A DNA stretch of 41,159 nt from an uncultured Bacilli bacterium. GTDB taxonomy: Bacteria > Bacillota_I > Bacilli_A > RF39 > UBA660. Both the position numbers and the translations under genes were made by a program. The stretch covers positions 85,629 through 126,787 of the forward strand of contig CALVJB010000001.1 in the NCBI GenBank assembly GCA_944332025.1. The letters run 5' to 3'. Under the pieces are notes generated by a model. The model was given only the letters and a program-made list of their open reading frames with translations. It had not been told where the DNA came from and did no database searches. Position 1 is the stretch's first letter, and the number at the start of each line of letters is the position of its first letter. This document shows positions 5,960 to 13,844 of this stretch, piece after piece.

Positions 5960-6682
5960 CTATAGATAATTCTCTATTATTTTTGTTGCAATCATTTGAT
6001 AGGCTTCTGTTGTTGGATATATGTTAGTAGGATTATCTATGTAATCTTTATTTTTCTTAAATAGATTATAAATATCTAAATATTCTATATCATAGGTTTT
6101 ACATAGATTTTTAGTCTTTGTTATTAGGTAAGTATAGAGTCTTTCTGCGGTGAGTGTTTCTTCTTCTAAATGATTATAAAAACCTATAAAGATTATATCT
6201 TTTTTAGCATATTTCCTTAATTCTTTAAAAAGAGAATCTAACTCATTTACTGTTTTATCTACTATTGTAGTTATTTCTTTGTTAGATAGATTTTCCACAG
6301 ATACTGTGGATAAAGTTAATTCTGTTAAGATATCATCCATTCCTACTGATAAAGTTACTAATTCAGCTTCACGAAGACATTTTTTTAAAGATAAAGATTT
6401 ACCATCTTTTTTTATAGTCCAGTTTGTTTCAAGTTTATTTTTTAAATCTATTATTCTAGTACCACTTGTAGAAAAATAGTTATTGTAACTTTTTAATAAA
6501 TCTTTATCTTTAAGATAGTTGGCAAGATAATTACTATAACCATAGTTTGTATTACCATTAGAGTCTATTCCGACACTTAAAGAGTCTCCTATTGATACAT
6601 AAGTTATTTTATCTGTATGATTAAAGTAATAAATTGCATAAACTAAAAGACATATGATTAAAAGACATAATATTTTTTTCAT
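5960..6682 (-). CDS. Membrane-anchored SGNH/GDSL hydrolase-like protein with degenerate active site
   Basis: A 240-residue protein with one N-terminal membrane segment (residues 3-20, ILCLLIICLLVYAIYYF) and an extracellular SGNH-fold domain. Block I is YVSIGDSLSVG with the nucleophile Ser. Block II Gly may be in YFSTSGTRI. Block III, normally GGND, reads SVGMDDIL, so the oxyanion Asn is Asp. Block V, normally DxxHP, reads TNIYPTTEAY, so the catalytic His is Tyr and the Asp is missing. The fold resembles lipase-like YpmR proteins, but activity is doubtful. The start ATG follows GGAGGTAAAA; an upstream TTG would overlap the RBS. The gene is separated from murA by a terminator. The next genes downstream are the small-peptide units. 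Confidence 0.7.
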   Translation of the reverse strand: MKKILCLLIICLLVYAIYYFNHTDKITYVSIGDSLSVGIDSNGNTNYGYSNYLANYLKDKDLLKSYNNYFSTSGTRIIDLKNKLETNWTIKKDGKSLSLKKCLREAELVTLSVGMDDILTELTLSTVSVENLSNKEITTIVDKTVNELDSLFKELRKYAKKDIIFIGFYNHLEEETLTAERLYTYLITKTKNLCKTYDIEYLDIYNLFKKNKDYIDNPTNIYPTTEAYQMIATKIIENYL

Positions 6683-6692
6683 TTTTACCTCC

Positions 6693-6736
6693 AAAAAAGA
6701 CTAGAGTCATATATTATAATTATATTTCTCTAGTCT
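6693..6736 (-). terminator. Intrinsic terminator of murA
   Basis: On the minus strand the 9-bp stem AGACTAGAG/CTCTAGTCT (arms 6728-6736 and 6698-6706) is followed by TTTTTT and then the RBS of the SGNH gene. It ends the fba-murA transcript. Confidence 0.75.
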
Positions 6737-6749
6737 CTTTTTAATGCTT

Positions 6750-8003
6750 CTATATGTCTTTTAATTCTAGATTAGCTCCTACTCCTATTAGTTTTTCAAC
6801 GATATTTTCATAACCTCTAAGTATGTGTTCAACATTAGTTATTTTAGTTGTTCCTTTAGCCATTAGGCCAGCTATTACAAGAGATGCTCCTGCTCTAAGG
6901 TCTGTTGCAACTACATCTGTTCCTGTTAATTTAGTAGGACCAATAATAGTTGAGGTTTGATTTTTTACTCTTATATCTGCACCCATTTGATTTAAGTATG
7001 GAATATGCATAAATCTATTTTCATATATTGTTTCCTCTATTTTACTTCTACCATTACACATAGTAAGAAGCGGTGTTAGAGGTTGTTGTAAGTCTGTGGC
7101 AAAACCTGGATAAGTTTGTGTTTTAACATTTACTGGTTTATAGTCTTTTCCACTACTTACAATTATATAGTCTGTTCCTATATCAAGAAATACTCCCATT
7201 TCTTCTAATTTACTAGTTAGTGCTTCTATATGTTCTGGAATAATATTAGATATTTTTAGATTATTACCAATAGCAGCGCCAAGTATTACATAAGTACCTG
7301 CTTCTATTCTATCAGGGATTACTTCATGGAAACATTTACCAAGTTTTTCTACTCCTGTTATTTCAATACTACTTGTTCCTGCTCCTCTTATTTTAGCACC
7401 CATATTGTTAAGGAGAGTTGCTACATTAACGATTTCTGGTTCTTTAGCAGCATTATCGATAATGGTTGTTCCTTTTGCTAAAACACTTGCTAACATGATG
7501 TTAATAGTTGCTCCTACACTTGCAAAGTCAAGGTAGATATTGGCACCTTTTAATTCTTTAGCTTCTACGGTATAAATATTTTCTTTATTAGTTACAGTTG
7601 CCCCTAAAGCTTCAAAACCTTTAAGATGAAGATTAATTGGTCTTGCCCCGATTGAACATCCTCCAGGTAAAGCCATAGTTACTTTTTTATATTTACCAAG
7701 CATTGCTCCCATAAAGTAGTATGATGCTCTTAATTTTTTAGTATACATACTAGGTATTTCTTTATTTTCCATGTTTGATGGATTAATAACTAGACTTTCT
7801 GTTGCCCGTTTTACATCAACATTTAAAAACTCTAATATTTCACAAAGAGCAGCGGTATCAGTAATATCAGGGACATTACAGATTGTTACTTCTTCACTTG
7901 ATAAAATCGCCGCTGGTATTAATGCCACAACACTATTTTTAGCCCCACTTATTCTTATTGTTCCAGTAAGAGGATTACCTCCTTTTATTTCAAGCATTTT
8001 CAT
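6750..8003 (-). CDS. murA: UDP-N-acetylglucosamine 1-carboxyvinyltransferase
   Basis: A 417-residue cytosolic enzyme of normal length. It transfers enolpyruvate from PEP to UDP-GlcNAc, the first committed step of peptidoglycan synthesis. It shows GAKNSVVALIPAAIL at 20-34, the catalytic Cys116 in LPGGCSIGARPINLHL, and later IPDRIEAGTY and TDLRAGASLV. Cys at the active site implies fosfomycin sensitivity by family knowledge. The pairing with fba matches B. subtilis fbaA-murAB, so this corresponds to the second Firmicute MurA by location. It lies 38 bp downstream of fba on the same strand. The ATG has only a weak GTGATTAA upstream sequence. A second ATG two codons later is possible. Confidence 0.95.
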   Translation of the reverse strand: MKMLEIKGGNPLTGTIRISGAKNSVVALIPAAILSSEEVTICNVPDITDTAALCEILEFLNVDVKRATESLVINPSNMENKEIPSMYTKKLRASYYFMGAMLGKYKKVTMALPGGCSIGARPINLHLKGFEALGATVTNKENIYTVEAKELKGANIYLDFASVGATINIMLASVLAKGTTIIDNAAKEPEIVNVATLLNNMGAKIRGAGTSSIEITGVEKLGKCFHEVIPDRIEAGTYVILGAAIGNNLKISNIIPEHIEALTSKLEEMGVFLDIGTDYIIVSSGKDYKPVNVKTQTYPGFATDLQQPLTPLLTMCNGRSKIEETIYENRFMHIPYLNQMGADIRVKNQTSTIIGPTKLTGTDVVATDLRAGASLVIAGLMAKGTTKITNVEHILRGYENIVEKLIGVGANLELKDI

Positions 8004-8041
8004 AGTTAATCACACACTTTCTACTATATTATATTATTAAT

Positions 8042-8899
8042 TTAATTTTTGGAACTAATATGATTTGGGTTAAAAACATCTACAAGTTCACTTACTTTAT
8101 CTTTCATAGCAGCTTCTCCACTACCTATTACTTTTCTTGGGTCATAAACACTAGGATTTGCGTTAATAAAATCAGCTACTGCTTTATGCCAAGTTACTTG
8201 TAGTTCTGTATTTATATTTATTTTACTAATTCCACAACTTATCGCTTTTTTTATCATATCATAAGGAATACCTGTTCCTCCATGTAGTACTAAAGGAATA
8301 GATAAAGTTTCATTTATCTCTTGCATCCTTTCAAAGTCAAGATTAGGTTCTCCTTTATATAATCCATGAACTGAACCTAGGGCAGGTGCTAGAGCATCTA
8401 TACCTGTTTTAGATATTTCTATACAGTCTTCTAGCGTTGCTCTAAAGATATCACCATAGACATTATCTTCAGTACCACCAACATGTCCTACTTCTGCTTC
8501 TACTGATACACCTTTAGAGTGAGCATAATCTACTACTTCTTTAGTTATCTTTTTATTAGTTTCTAAATCATATTTACTAGCATCTATCATAACACTAGAA
8601 AATCCAGCATCTATCGCTTCTTTGCATGATTCAAAACTACTTCCATGGTCTAGATGTAAACATACAGGGATAGTTATATTTAAATCTTTAATTAGACCTT
8701 CTACCATACATCTAATTACATAGAAACCTCCCATATATTTTTTAGCACCTTCACTAACTCCTAATATTACTGGAAGATTCTCTTCTTGCATTTTCTCTAA
8801 AATGTATTTTGCCCATTCCAAATTATTAATATTAAAATGAGGAACGGCATATTTCTTTTCTTTTGCGTCTTTTAACATTTCATTAAAATTAACTAACAC
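8042..8899 (-). CDS. fba: Class II fructose-1,6-bisphosphate aldolase
   Basis: A 285-residue zinc-dependent aldolase, cleaving fructose 1,6-bisphosphate to DHAP and glyceraldehyde 3-phosphate in glycolysis. Visible motifs are [15 protein letters not shown] (catalytic Asp and zinc His), [11 protein letters not shown] (zinc Glu), [10 protein letters not shown], and VLHGGTGIP (zinc His and phosphate loop). The start chosen is GTG at 8897-8899, with AAGGTGAT four bases upstream. An ATG fifteen bases further up lies at or before the predicted transcription start and would put the Shine-Dalgarno inside the gene. It leads the fba-murA operon. Confidence 0.93.
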   Translation of the reverse strand: MLVNFNEMLKDAKEKKYAVPHFNINNLEWAKYILEKMQEENLPVILGVSEGAKKYMGGFYVIRCMVEGLIKDLNITIPVCLHLDHGSSFESCKEAIDAGFSSVMIDASKYDLETNKKITKEVVDYAHSKGVSVEAEVGHVGGTEDNVYGDIFRATLEDCIEISKTGIDALAPALGSVHGLYKGEPNLDFERMQEINETLSIPLVLHGGTGIPYDMIKKAISCGISKININTELQVTWHKAVADFINANPSVYDPRKVIGSGEAAMKDKVSELVDVFNPNHISSKN

Positions 8900-8918
8900 T
8901 ATTATCACCTTCATATAT

Positions 8919-8948
8919 ATAATAAAGCAAGTATCTAGTGTTTGTCAA
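8919..8948 (-). promoter_or_regulatory. fba-murA promoter
   Basis: On the minus strand: perfect -35 TTGACA (8948-8943), 18-bp spacer, -10 TATTAT (8924-8919). Transcription near 8912 gives a very short leader of about 12 bases before the GTG start. Confidence 0.7.
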
Positions 8949-9013
8949 AAGAAAAAGAAAGATGTTCCTTCCTTTCAATTGCTTACTATTTATTATATTA
9001 ATATAAAAATCAC

Positions 9014-9040
9014 AATTTTGCAGGTTTTTACGGCAAAATT
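9014..9040. repeat. Inverted repeat upstream of fba
   Basis: AATTTTGC (9014-9021) and GCAAAATT (9033-9040) form a perfect 8-bp inverted repeat with an 11-base loop, in the otherwise empty stretch between the fba promoter and the 36-residue gene. It may be a second weak terminator or a protein site. Confidence 0.35.
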
Positions 9041-9063
9041 ATCACATTTTTGTTTTGAGCATC

Positions 9064-9090
9064 AAAAAAAGAAGTGTCATTTAACTTCTT
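9064..9090 (-). terminator. Terminator after the 36-residue peptide gene
   Basis: On the minus strand AAGAAGT/ACTTCTT surrounds an 8-base loop that contains the stop codon, and is followed by a TTTTTTT run (about 9064-9070). Confidence 0.7.
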
Positions 9091-9187
9091 TTACAAGTGG
9101 GTTTACAGTATGAAATCTTAATGGAAGTATTTCTTTTTTGATAATCTCTTCCATCTCTTCATCACTGATTAATCTTTTTATACTCAT
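9077..9187 (-). CDS. Small hypothetical protein, 36 residues
   Basis: A short frame from ATG 9185-9187 to TGA 9077-9079, ending exactly inside an intrinsic terminator hairpin, which supports a real transcript end. The RBS is modest (GGGTGAAG). The peptide begins MSIKRLISDEEMEEIIKKEI, is helical and charged, and ends LRFHTVNPLVKEVK. It has no membrane segment. It follows mntP on the same strand with a 40-bp gap and a TATAAT-like box between them. No family is recognised. Confidence 0.5.
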   Translation of the reverse strand: MSIKRLISDEEMEEIIKKEILPLRFHTVNPLVKEVK

Positions 9188-9227
9188 AAAACTTCACCCA
9201 ATTATAGTTTTTACAAAATTTTACTTT

Positions 9228-9764
9228 TTATTCGAAGAAATAGGTAAGTGCTAAAATTAAAAGTAAAATACTTCCTATGATATTGGCGATTTTACCAAAT
9301 TTTAAAGTTAAAAATTTACCTATATTAAGTCCTAGGAAGGTAAAAATAAAACTTGTTATTGCAAATATAGTTCCTGCTAAAATAATATTTTCATTATGAG
9401 TTCCTAATGCTATTCCTACTGAGAAACTATCTATACTAACACTAAAACCAAATATAAAAGCATTCGCTAGACTTTTAAAATCTTTTTTCTCTTCATCTAA
9501 TTCTTTTATATTAAGTAACATCTCGATACTTAGAACAGTAAAGATTATTCCTACTAAAATATCAGGATTACTTATTATATGATTTACAATAAATAGTCCC
9601 AATATACTTCCTAATAGTGGCATTATAAAGTGAAATATTCCTACTGTTATACTTAAAAAGTTTTTAATTTTATTAGATAATAAAGCAGTACCATAGACGA
9701 TAGATAAAGAAAAGGCATCCATACTTAGTCCTATCGCTAGTATTATTAACTCTAAAATATTCAA
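9228..9764 (-). CDS. mntP: Manganese efflux pump MntP
   Basis: A 178-residue integral membrane protein with six predicted helices arranged as an internal duplication. Each half carries the family signature: GLSMDAFSLSIVYG near residue 13 and GFSVSIDSFSVGIALG near 105, with conserved Asp residues in the membrane. MntP exports Mn2+. The start preferred is TTG at 9762-9764 because AGGTGAT precedes it with good spacing. A GTG nine bases upstream sits too close to its Shine-Dalgarno. The RBS is partly inside a hairpin (9772-9797). In B. subtilis mntP (ywlD) lies close to spoIIR, as here. Confidence 0.85.
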   Translation of the reverse strand: MNILELIILAIGLSMDAFSLSIVYGTALLSNKIKNFLSITVGIFHFIMPLLGSILGLFIVNHIISNPDILVGIIFTVLSIEMLLNIKELDEEKKDFKSLANAFIFGFSVSIDSFSVGIALGTHNENIILAGTIFAITSFIFTFLGLNIGKFLTLKFGKIANIIGSILLLILALTYFFE

Positions 9765-9771
9765 AGTAATC

Positions 9772-9797
9772 ACCTATCAAATTTTATTCAGATAGGT
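9772..9797 (-). promoter_or_regulatory. Hairpin covering the mntP ribosome binding site
   Basis: ACCTATC/GATAGGT, 7 bp with a 12-base loop. The 3' arm contains the AGGT of the mntP Shine-Dalgarno. No T-run follows, so translational control is more likely than termination. Confidence 0.45.
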
Positions 9798-9806
9798 ATA
9801 TATTTA

Positions 9807-10334
9807 TTATAAGTATTTGTCTATCATTTCTTTAACAAATGATTTATACTCTACTTCATCAGTATTTGTTTCTTCACCTTCCATTAGACATAGAGGAGGA
9901 AATAAAACACACCACCAGTTTTCTCCATTACCACTTCCAAGTGTTACAACTAAAGATTCGTAATAACCTTCTTCATAGATAACTCCTTTATAGTTTTTTT
10001 CTGGGAAGTAATTAATTCCAAAATTAACTTTATAAGTTGTATTTATTTTATTAGTTAAAAGAGTTCTTTCTACTAGAGATTCAAAATGATTTTGATTTTC
10101 TTTTAAGATAGATCTTGTTTCATCAATTGAAGTACTATTCTTTAAAAGTGTATCTAAATCTTCTTCTAAGACTTCTTTTACTATTGTTTTAGTTTCTTGG
10201 TCTTCTTTAGTATTAGACTCTGCTACTACTCTAAATCTAATCGCTTCATCAGGAATAATTATTTCATCACTTTCTTTATTTAAATTTGGTATAAATACTA
10301 AGATTAAACTTGCTAAGATTAAATATTTTTTCAT
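9807..10334 (-). CDS. spoIIR: Stage II sporulation protein R (SpoIIR)
   Basis: A 175-residue secreted signalling protein. In B. subtilis it is made in the forespore under sigma-F and triggers SpoIIGA to process pro-sigma-E in the mother cell. The N-terminus is a signal sequence (MKKYLILASLILVFI). The body has IPDEAIRFRVVAESN near 28, and the hallmark GSGNGENWWCVLFPPLCL near 134. The usual helical region lies between. The ATG follows AAAGGGTGAT, part of which is in a hairpin. It lies downstream of prfA-prmC and upstream of mntP, the B. subtilis order. This is strong evidence that the lineage sporulates or recently did. Confidence 0.92.
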   Translation of the reverse strand: MKKYLILASLILVFIPNLNKESDEIIIPDEAIRFRVVAESNTKEDQETKTIVKEVLEEDLDTLLKNSTSIDETRSILKENQNHFESLVERTLLTNKINTTYKVNFGINYFPEKNYKGVIYEEGYYESLVVTLGSGNGENWWCVLFPPLCLMEGEETNTDEVEYKSFVKEMIDKYL

Positions 10335-10377
10335 ATAAAAATATCACCCTTTCTACACTTAATTAATGAGTGATATT
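10335..10377 (-). terminator. Hairpin between prmC and spoIIR (terminator overlapping spoIIR RBS)
   Basis: AATATCAC/GTGATATT, 8 bp (10370-10377 and 10340-10347), followed on the minus strand by TTTTTAT and then the spoIIR ATG. The 3' arm includes GTGAT of the spoIIR Shine-Dalgarno. It may end the prmC transcript, restrain spoIIR translation, or both. Confidence 0.5.
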
Positions 10378-10385
10378 TTAATTTT

Positions 10386-11213
10386 TTAATCAATATTTTT
10401 TTCGACAAAAAGCATTCTATCTTTATTACTTAAATCTTTTTTAATAATTACTTTACTATTAGGAATAGTATTTTCTACTAATAGCTTTAATTCTTCTCCT
10501 TCAAGATAACCTATTTCAAAGGCAATTAGATAGTTATCTTTTAAATAGTTATTAATATCTTTTAAAATATTTCTATAACAGTCTAAGCCATCTTTTCCAC
10601 CATATAAGGCTAGATGAGGTTCATTATCTCTTACTATCTCTTCTATTTCTTCATTAGTTTTAATGTATGGGGGATTTGAGACTATAACATCATACTTATC
10701 TAAAGGGATATTTTTAAACCAATCACTTTTTATAAAATTGACATTTAAACATAGACTTTTAGCATTATCTCTTGCTACTTCTAAGGCTTCATCACTTATA
10801 TCAACTAAAGTAACATCAGCATCTTTAAAGAAGTGTTTTAAAGTTAGACCTATAACACCACTGCCACAACCTAAATCTAATATTTTAGGATTAGTTATAT
10901 TTTTATTTTCAAGATAGTTTTTTATATTTTCAACTAACTCTTCTGTCTCAAATCGTGGTATTAGAACATTTTCATTAACTTTAAACTTTAATCCATAGAA
11001 ATTAACATGACCTATTACATATTGAATAGGTCTATTTTCACTTAAGGCTTTTAATGATTCTTTATAAAGATTAATAATACTATCATCTACTACTTTATCT
11101 AGTATAGTTAATAGTTCTAGGGGGTTAACTTCTAGGAATGTTGCAAGTAGCATTTTAGCATGAGTACTACTTGTATATTTTTTACCATAGACAATTAACT
11201 CTTCAACGGTCAT
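10386..11213 (-). CDS. prmC: Release factor glutamine methyltransferase
   Basis: A 275-residue SAM-dependent methyltransferase that methylates the Gln of the GGQ motif of RF1 and RF2. The SAM-binding motif [13 protein letters not shown] lies near residue 116. The catalytic NPPY motif is in [15 protein letters not shown] near 182. An N-terminal helical domain recognises the release factor. The start codon overlaps the prfA stop as ATGA, with AGGAGAAG upstream inside prfA. Pairing with its substrate gene prfA is the standard arrangement. Confidence 0.93.
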   Translation of the reverse strand: MTVEELIVYGKKYTSSTHAKMLLATFLEVNPLELLTILDKVVDDSIINLYKESLKALSENRPIQYVIGHVNFYGLKFKVNENVLIPRFETEELVENIKNYLENKNITNPKILDLGCGSGVIGLTLKHFFKDADVTLVDISDEALEVARDNAKSLCLNVNFIKSDWFKNIPLDKYDVIVSNPPYIKTNEEIEEIVRDNEPHLALYGGKDGLDCYRNILKDINNYLKDNYLIAFEIGYLEGEELKLLVENTIPNSKVIIKKDLSNKDRMLFVEKNID

Positions 11214-12271
11214 TCTTCTTCTCCTGCTAGTTTTCTTCTTTGGTCTTCCATAGTTAAGGCCTCTATTATTTCATCTAGGTCTCCGTTCATAACTCTATCT
11301 AAGTTATTAGTAGTAAAACCAATTCTATGGTCTGTTACTCTATTTTGAGGATAGTTATAAGTTCTTATTTTTTCTGCTCTATCTCCTGTTCCTATTTTAT
11401 TACGACGAGACTCACCCAGTTCTTCTTCTTGTCTTCTTAATTCTTGTTCATAAAGTCTTGCTTTTAATACTTTCATAGCTTGTTCTTTATTTTGGATTTG
11501 ACTTCTTTCATTTTGACAAGTAACAACAGTATTAGTTGGTAAATGAGTAATACGAACAGCACTATCTGTTGTATTTACTCCTTGTCCTCCACAACCAGAT
11601 GATCTGTAGATATCTATTCTAAGATCAGATGGATTTATTTCGATATTAACATCTTCTGCTTCTGGCATTACAAGTACTGTTGCAGTTGATGTTTGAATTC
11701 TTCCATTACTTTCTGTTACAGGTATTCTTTGAACTCTATGGGAACCACTTTCATATTTAAGTTTAGAGTAAGCACCACTTCCTTTAACCATAAATTCTAC
11801 TTGACTAAAGCCTCCTGCTGTTCCTTCTTCAGCATTGATTAATTCTGTTTTAAATCCTACTTTGTCAGCATATTTAGAATACATTCTATATAGATCACCT
11901 GCAAAGATATTAGCTTCATCTCCTCCAGCTGCTCCTCTTATTTCCACAATAACGTTTTTATTATCATTAGGATCTTTTGGTATTAAAAGTATCTCTAAGT
12001 CATGTTCTAACTTTTCTTTCTTTTCTTCTAAATCTTTTAACTCTTCTTTAGCGATATCTTTTAATTCATCATCTTTTAACATTTCTTTAGTCTCAGGAAT
12101 AGCTTCAATAACTTTTTTATATTCACGATAAACTGTTACAACTTCTTCTAGTTCAGACATTTCTTTTGATAATTCTCTTGTTTTATTAATATCTTTTAGG
12201 ACTTCTTCACTCATTAGTTCTTTTTGTAAGTCCATATATTTCTTTTCTGTAGCTTCAAGACGTTCTATCAT
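11210..12271 (-). CDS. prfA: Peptide chain release factor 1
   Basis: A 353-residue release factor, close to the usual RF1 length. It reads UAA and UAG. Motifs are [19 protein letters not shown] (the PxT anticodon-like motif of RF1) near 186, and [17 protein letters not shown] with the GGQ catalytic loop near 230. The start chosen is ATG 12269-12271 ([11 protein letters not shown]), with AAAGGA nine bases upstream. A frame extension of 19 residues upstream reaches past the -10 box and cannot be translated from the predicted promoter. It leads prfA-prmC, possibly with spoIIR and mntP. Confidence 0.94.
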   Translation of the reverse strand: MIERLEATEKKYMDLQKELMSEEVLKDINKTRELSKEMSELEEVVTVYREYKKVIEAIPETKEMLKDDELKDIAKEELKDLEEKKEKLEHDLEILLIPKDPNDNKNVIVEIRGAAGGDEANIFAGDLYRMYSKYADKVGFKTELINAEEGTAGGFSQVEFMVKGSGAYSKLKYESGSHRVQRIPVTESNGRIQTSTATVLVMPEAEDVNIEINPSDLRIDIYRSSGCGGQGVNTTDSAVRITHLPTNTVVTCQNERSQIQNKEQAMKVLKARLYEQELRRQEEELGESRRNKIGTGDRAEKIRTYNYPQNRVTDHRIGFTTNNLDRVMNGDLDEIIEALTMEDQRRKLAGEEE

Positions 12272-12300
12272 AATAACCAGTCCTTTCTTTTTCTTTGTAA

Positions 12301-12329
12301 TTATAGCATAGCTTATCCCTAAATACAAT
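12301..12329 (-). promoter_or_regulatory. prfA-prmC promoter
   Basis: On the minus strand: -35 TTGTAT (12329-12324), 17-bp spacer ending TGC, -10 TATAAT (12306-12301), which is also an extended -10. Confidence 0.7.
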
Positions 12330-12345
12330 CTTGTTTTCTATTAAA

Positions 12346-13629
12346 TCAATATCTATAGTTGTAATCTATAGTTCCCCATTTGCTTTTTACTATTCTTTTA
12401 GGCTTTTCTTCTATTACAGTTCCAAGTGGTAGTTCATATAAATCTTTTTTTATACTGTAATTAGTAAAAGTATTACCTAAATATACTCTATTATTAATAT
12501 GTCCTATTACGACTGGGGCATTTATAGATGGATAATCTATTAAATTTTCTAATACTTTATAGTTAGATTTTTTTATCGCTTCTTTATAAATCTTTAAATG
12601 TCTTCTTTTTTCACTTGCAGATAATTGTTCAAACTCATGTGAAGGAATTGCATAACAATCTTCATAACTGCAAATTTCTTCTACATAAATATTTCTATCA
12701 TTAATGTAATTTATTGTCTTTTCAATATCTTCATTTGTTTCTTTAGGAAAGCCACTCATTAATATTGTATTTATTACTTTTCCTTTTTCTTGTAATCTTC
12801 TTACAATAAAGTCATATTTTTCAAGATTATGGCCTCTATTCATAGCAGTTAATAATTTATCACTAGCACTTTCTAATTGAATAGTTACATCAATTACTTT
12901 AGGATTATTAGCAATCTCTTCTAATAATTCTTTGTACATATTCTGTACTGTTATTTCATTTAATATGATGTATTTTAAATCTTCTTCCATACTTAAATCA
13001 TGAATAAATTCATGAAGGACTTGTTTTTTATAAAGGTCTAGTCCATAAAGAGTTGTATTTTCTCCTGATAAAGCGATTATTTTAGTGCCTGTTCTTATTT
13101 TTTCTTTTAAATAATTTAAAGCTGTATAATATTCAATTGATTCTACTTTCTTAGGATAGTAATGTTGTTTACAAAAACTACATTTATTAGCACAGCCATC
13201 TTCTAACATAAACTGGATATAAACATCATTAGAACATAATTTTCTAGTAGCATGTTCTAAGGATATTTTTTTGGTAGTTCTTTTGTTTTCCTCATTAATA
13301 TAATTTGTTATTGGTACTACAAAGTCTTTGTTTTCAATTATTTTAATATCTTCTCTATTTTTTACAAAATCTAGTTCTTTTATGAGGCTTGATGAGCATC
13401 CTGTTATTATTAGAATAGATTCTTTCTTTTTTGCAATACTAAAATAGTAACTTGTTCTTATACAATCATCAATAGCAGGACCTGTTCCAGCACATGTTGT
13501 ATAAACTAATATGTCGGCAGTCTTATAATTTGTTGTTATTGTATGATTAGCTGCTTTTAGTCTTTCCTTTAAACTTTGTGTTAAAGTATCTTCTCTTACA
13601 CAACCATCATTTAATATAAATACATCCAT
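12346..13629 (-). CDS. MiaB/MtaB-like radical SAM methylthiotransferase (divergent)
   Basis: A 427-residue Fe-S enzyme. The N-terminal UPF0004-type domain has Cys in NDGCVRED near 9, YTTCAGTGP near 46 and ITGCSSS near 78, spaced as in methylthiotransferases that bind a second Fe-S cluster. The radical SAM motif CxxxCxxC is in EDGCANKCSFCKQHYY near 145. Later parts include IQLESASDKLLTAMNRGH and LMSGFPKETNEDI, typical of the family barrel. The C-terminal 60 residues are where a TRAM domain would be, but it is weakly recognisable. Members modify tRNA adenosines (MiaB, MtaB) or ribosomal protein S12 (RimO). Which substrate applies here is unclear. It has its own promoter and the RBS GGAAGTGAT. 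Confidence 0.8.
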   Translation of the reverse strand: MDVFILNDGCVREDTLTQSLKERLKAANHTITTNYKTADILVYTTCAGTGPAIDDCIRTSYYFSIAKKKESILIITGCSSSLIKELDFVKNREDIKIIENKDFVVPITNYINEENKRTTKKISLEHATRKLCSNDVYIQFMLEDGCANKCSFCKQHYYPKKVESIEYYTALNYLKEKIRTGTKIIALSGENTTLYGLDLYKKQVLHEFIHDLSMEEDLKYIILNEITVQNMYKELLEEIANNPKVIDVTIQLESASDKLLTAMNRGHNLEKYDFIVRRLQEKGKVINTILMSGFPKETNEDIEKTINYINDRNIYVEEICSYEDCYAIPSHEFEQLSASEKRRHLKIYKEAIKKSNYKVLENLIDYPSINAPVVIGHINNRVYLGNTFTNYSIKKDLYELPLGTVIEEKPKRIVKSKWGTIDYNYRY

Positions 13630-13653
13630 AGTATCACTTCCAATTTATTGCAT

Positions 13654-13682
13654 ACTATAACATGAAAGCTACTTTTTTTCAA
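13654..13682 (-). promoter_or_regulatory. Promoter of the MiaB-like gene
   Basis: On the minus strand: -35 TTGAAA (13682-13677), 17-bp spacer ending TGT, -10 TATAGT (13659-13654). Confidence 0.65.
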
Positions 13683-13697
13683 GATTAAGGTCTTTAC

Positions 13698-13838
13698 TTA
13701 TAAATTATTATTACTTACACTACTACTATCTCTTAAATTTAAATAGTAATTATTATTTTCTAAAGACTTGGGTGTACCATCAGCAACTTTCTTTCCTTTA
13801 TCAATAATAATTATAACAGAAAAAAGAACTAAATATTT
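13698..13838 (-). pseudogene. Remnant of an ABC transporter ATPase C-terminus
   Basis: Directly after the rpoE stop, and in the same frame, about 46 codons remain open to a TAA at 13698. The translation contains VIIIIDKGKKVADGTPKSL, which reads like the segment after the H-loop of ABC-type ATPases (D-x-G-x-V-A-D-G-T-P), then NNYYLNLRD. No start codon, RBS, Walker or signature motifs are present, so this is a broken tail of a lost gene. The first part is overlaid by the rpoE terminator. The likeness is convincing but short. Confidence 0.5.
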
Positions 13839-13844
13839 TTAGCT
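13819..13844 (-). terminator. Intrinsic terminator of rpoE
   Basis: On the minus strand AGCTAAA/TTTAGTT (arms 13838-13844 and 13827-13833, one G-T pair) is followed by CTTTTTT. It overlaps the rpoE stop. Confidence 0.7.

Noticed and set aside
9014-9040. Inverted repeat as a regulator site for fba
   Set aside because: It lies more than 60 bases upstream of the fba -35 and has no second copy in the window. Kept only as a repeat feature.
9765-9806. Mn2+ riboswitch (yybP-ykoY) upstream of mntP
   Set aside because: The space is only about 40 bases and holds one simple hairpin. It is too short for that riboswitch.
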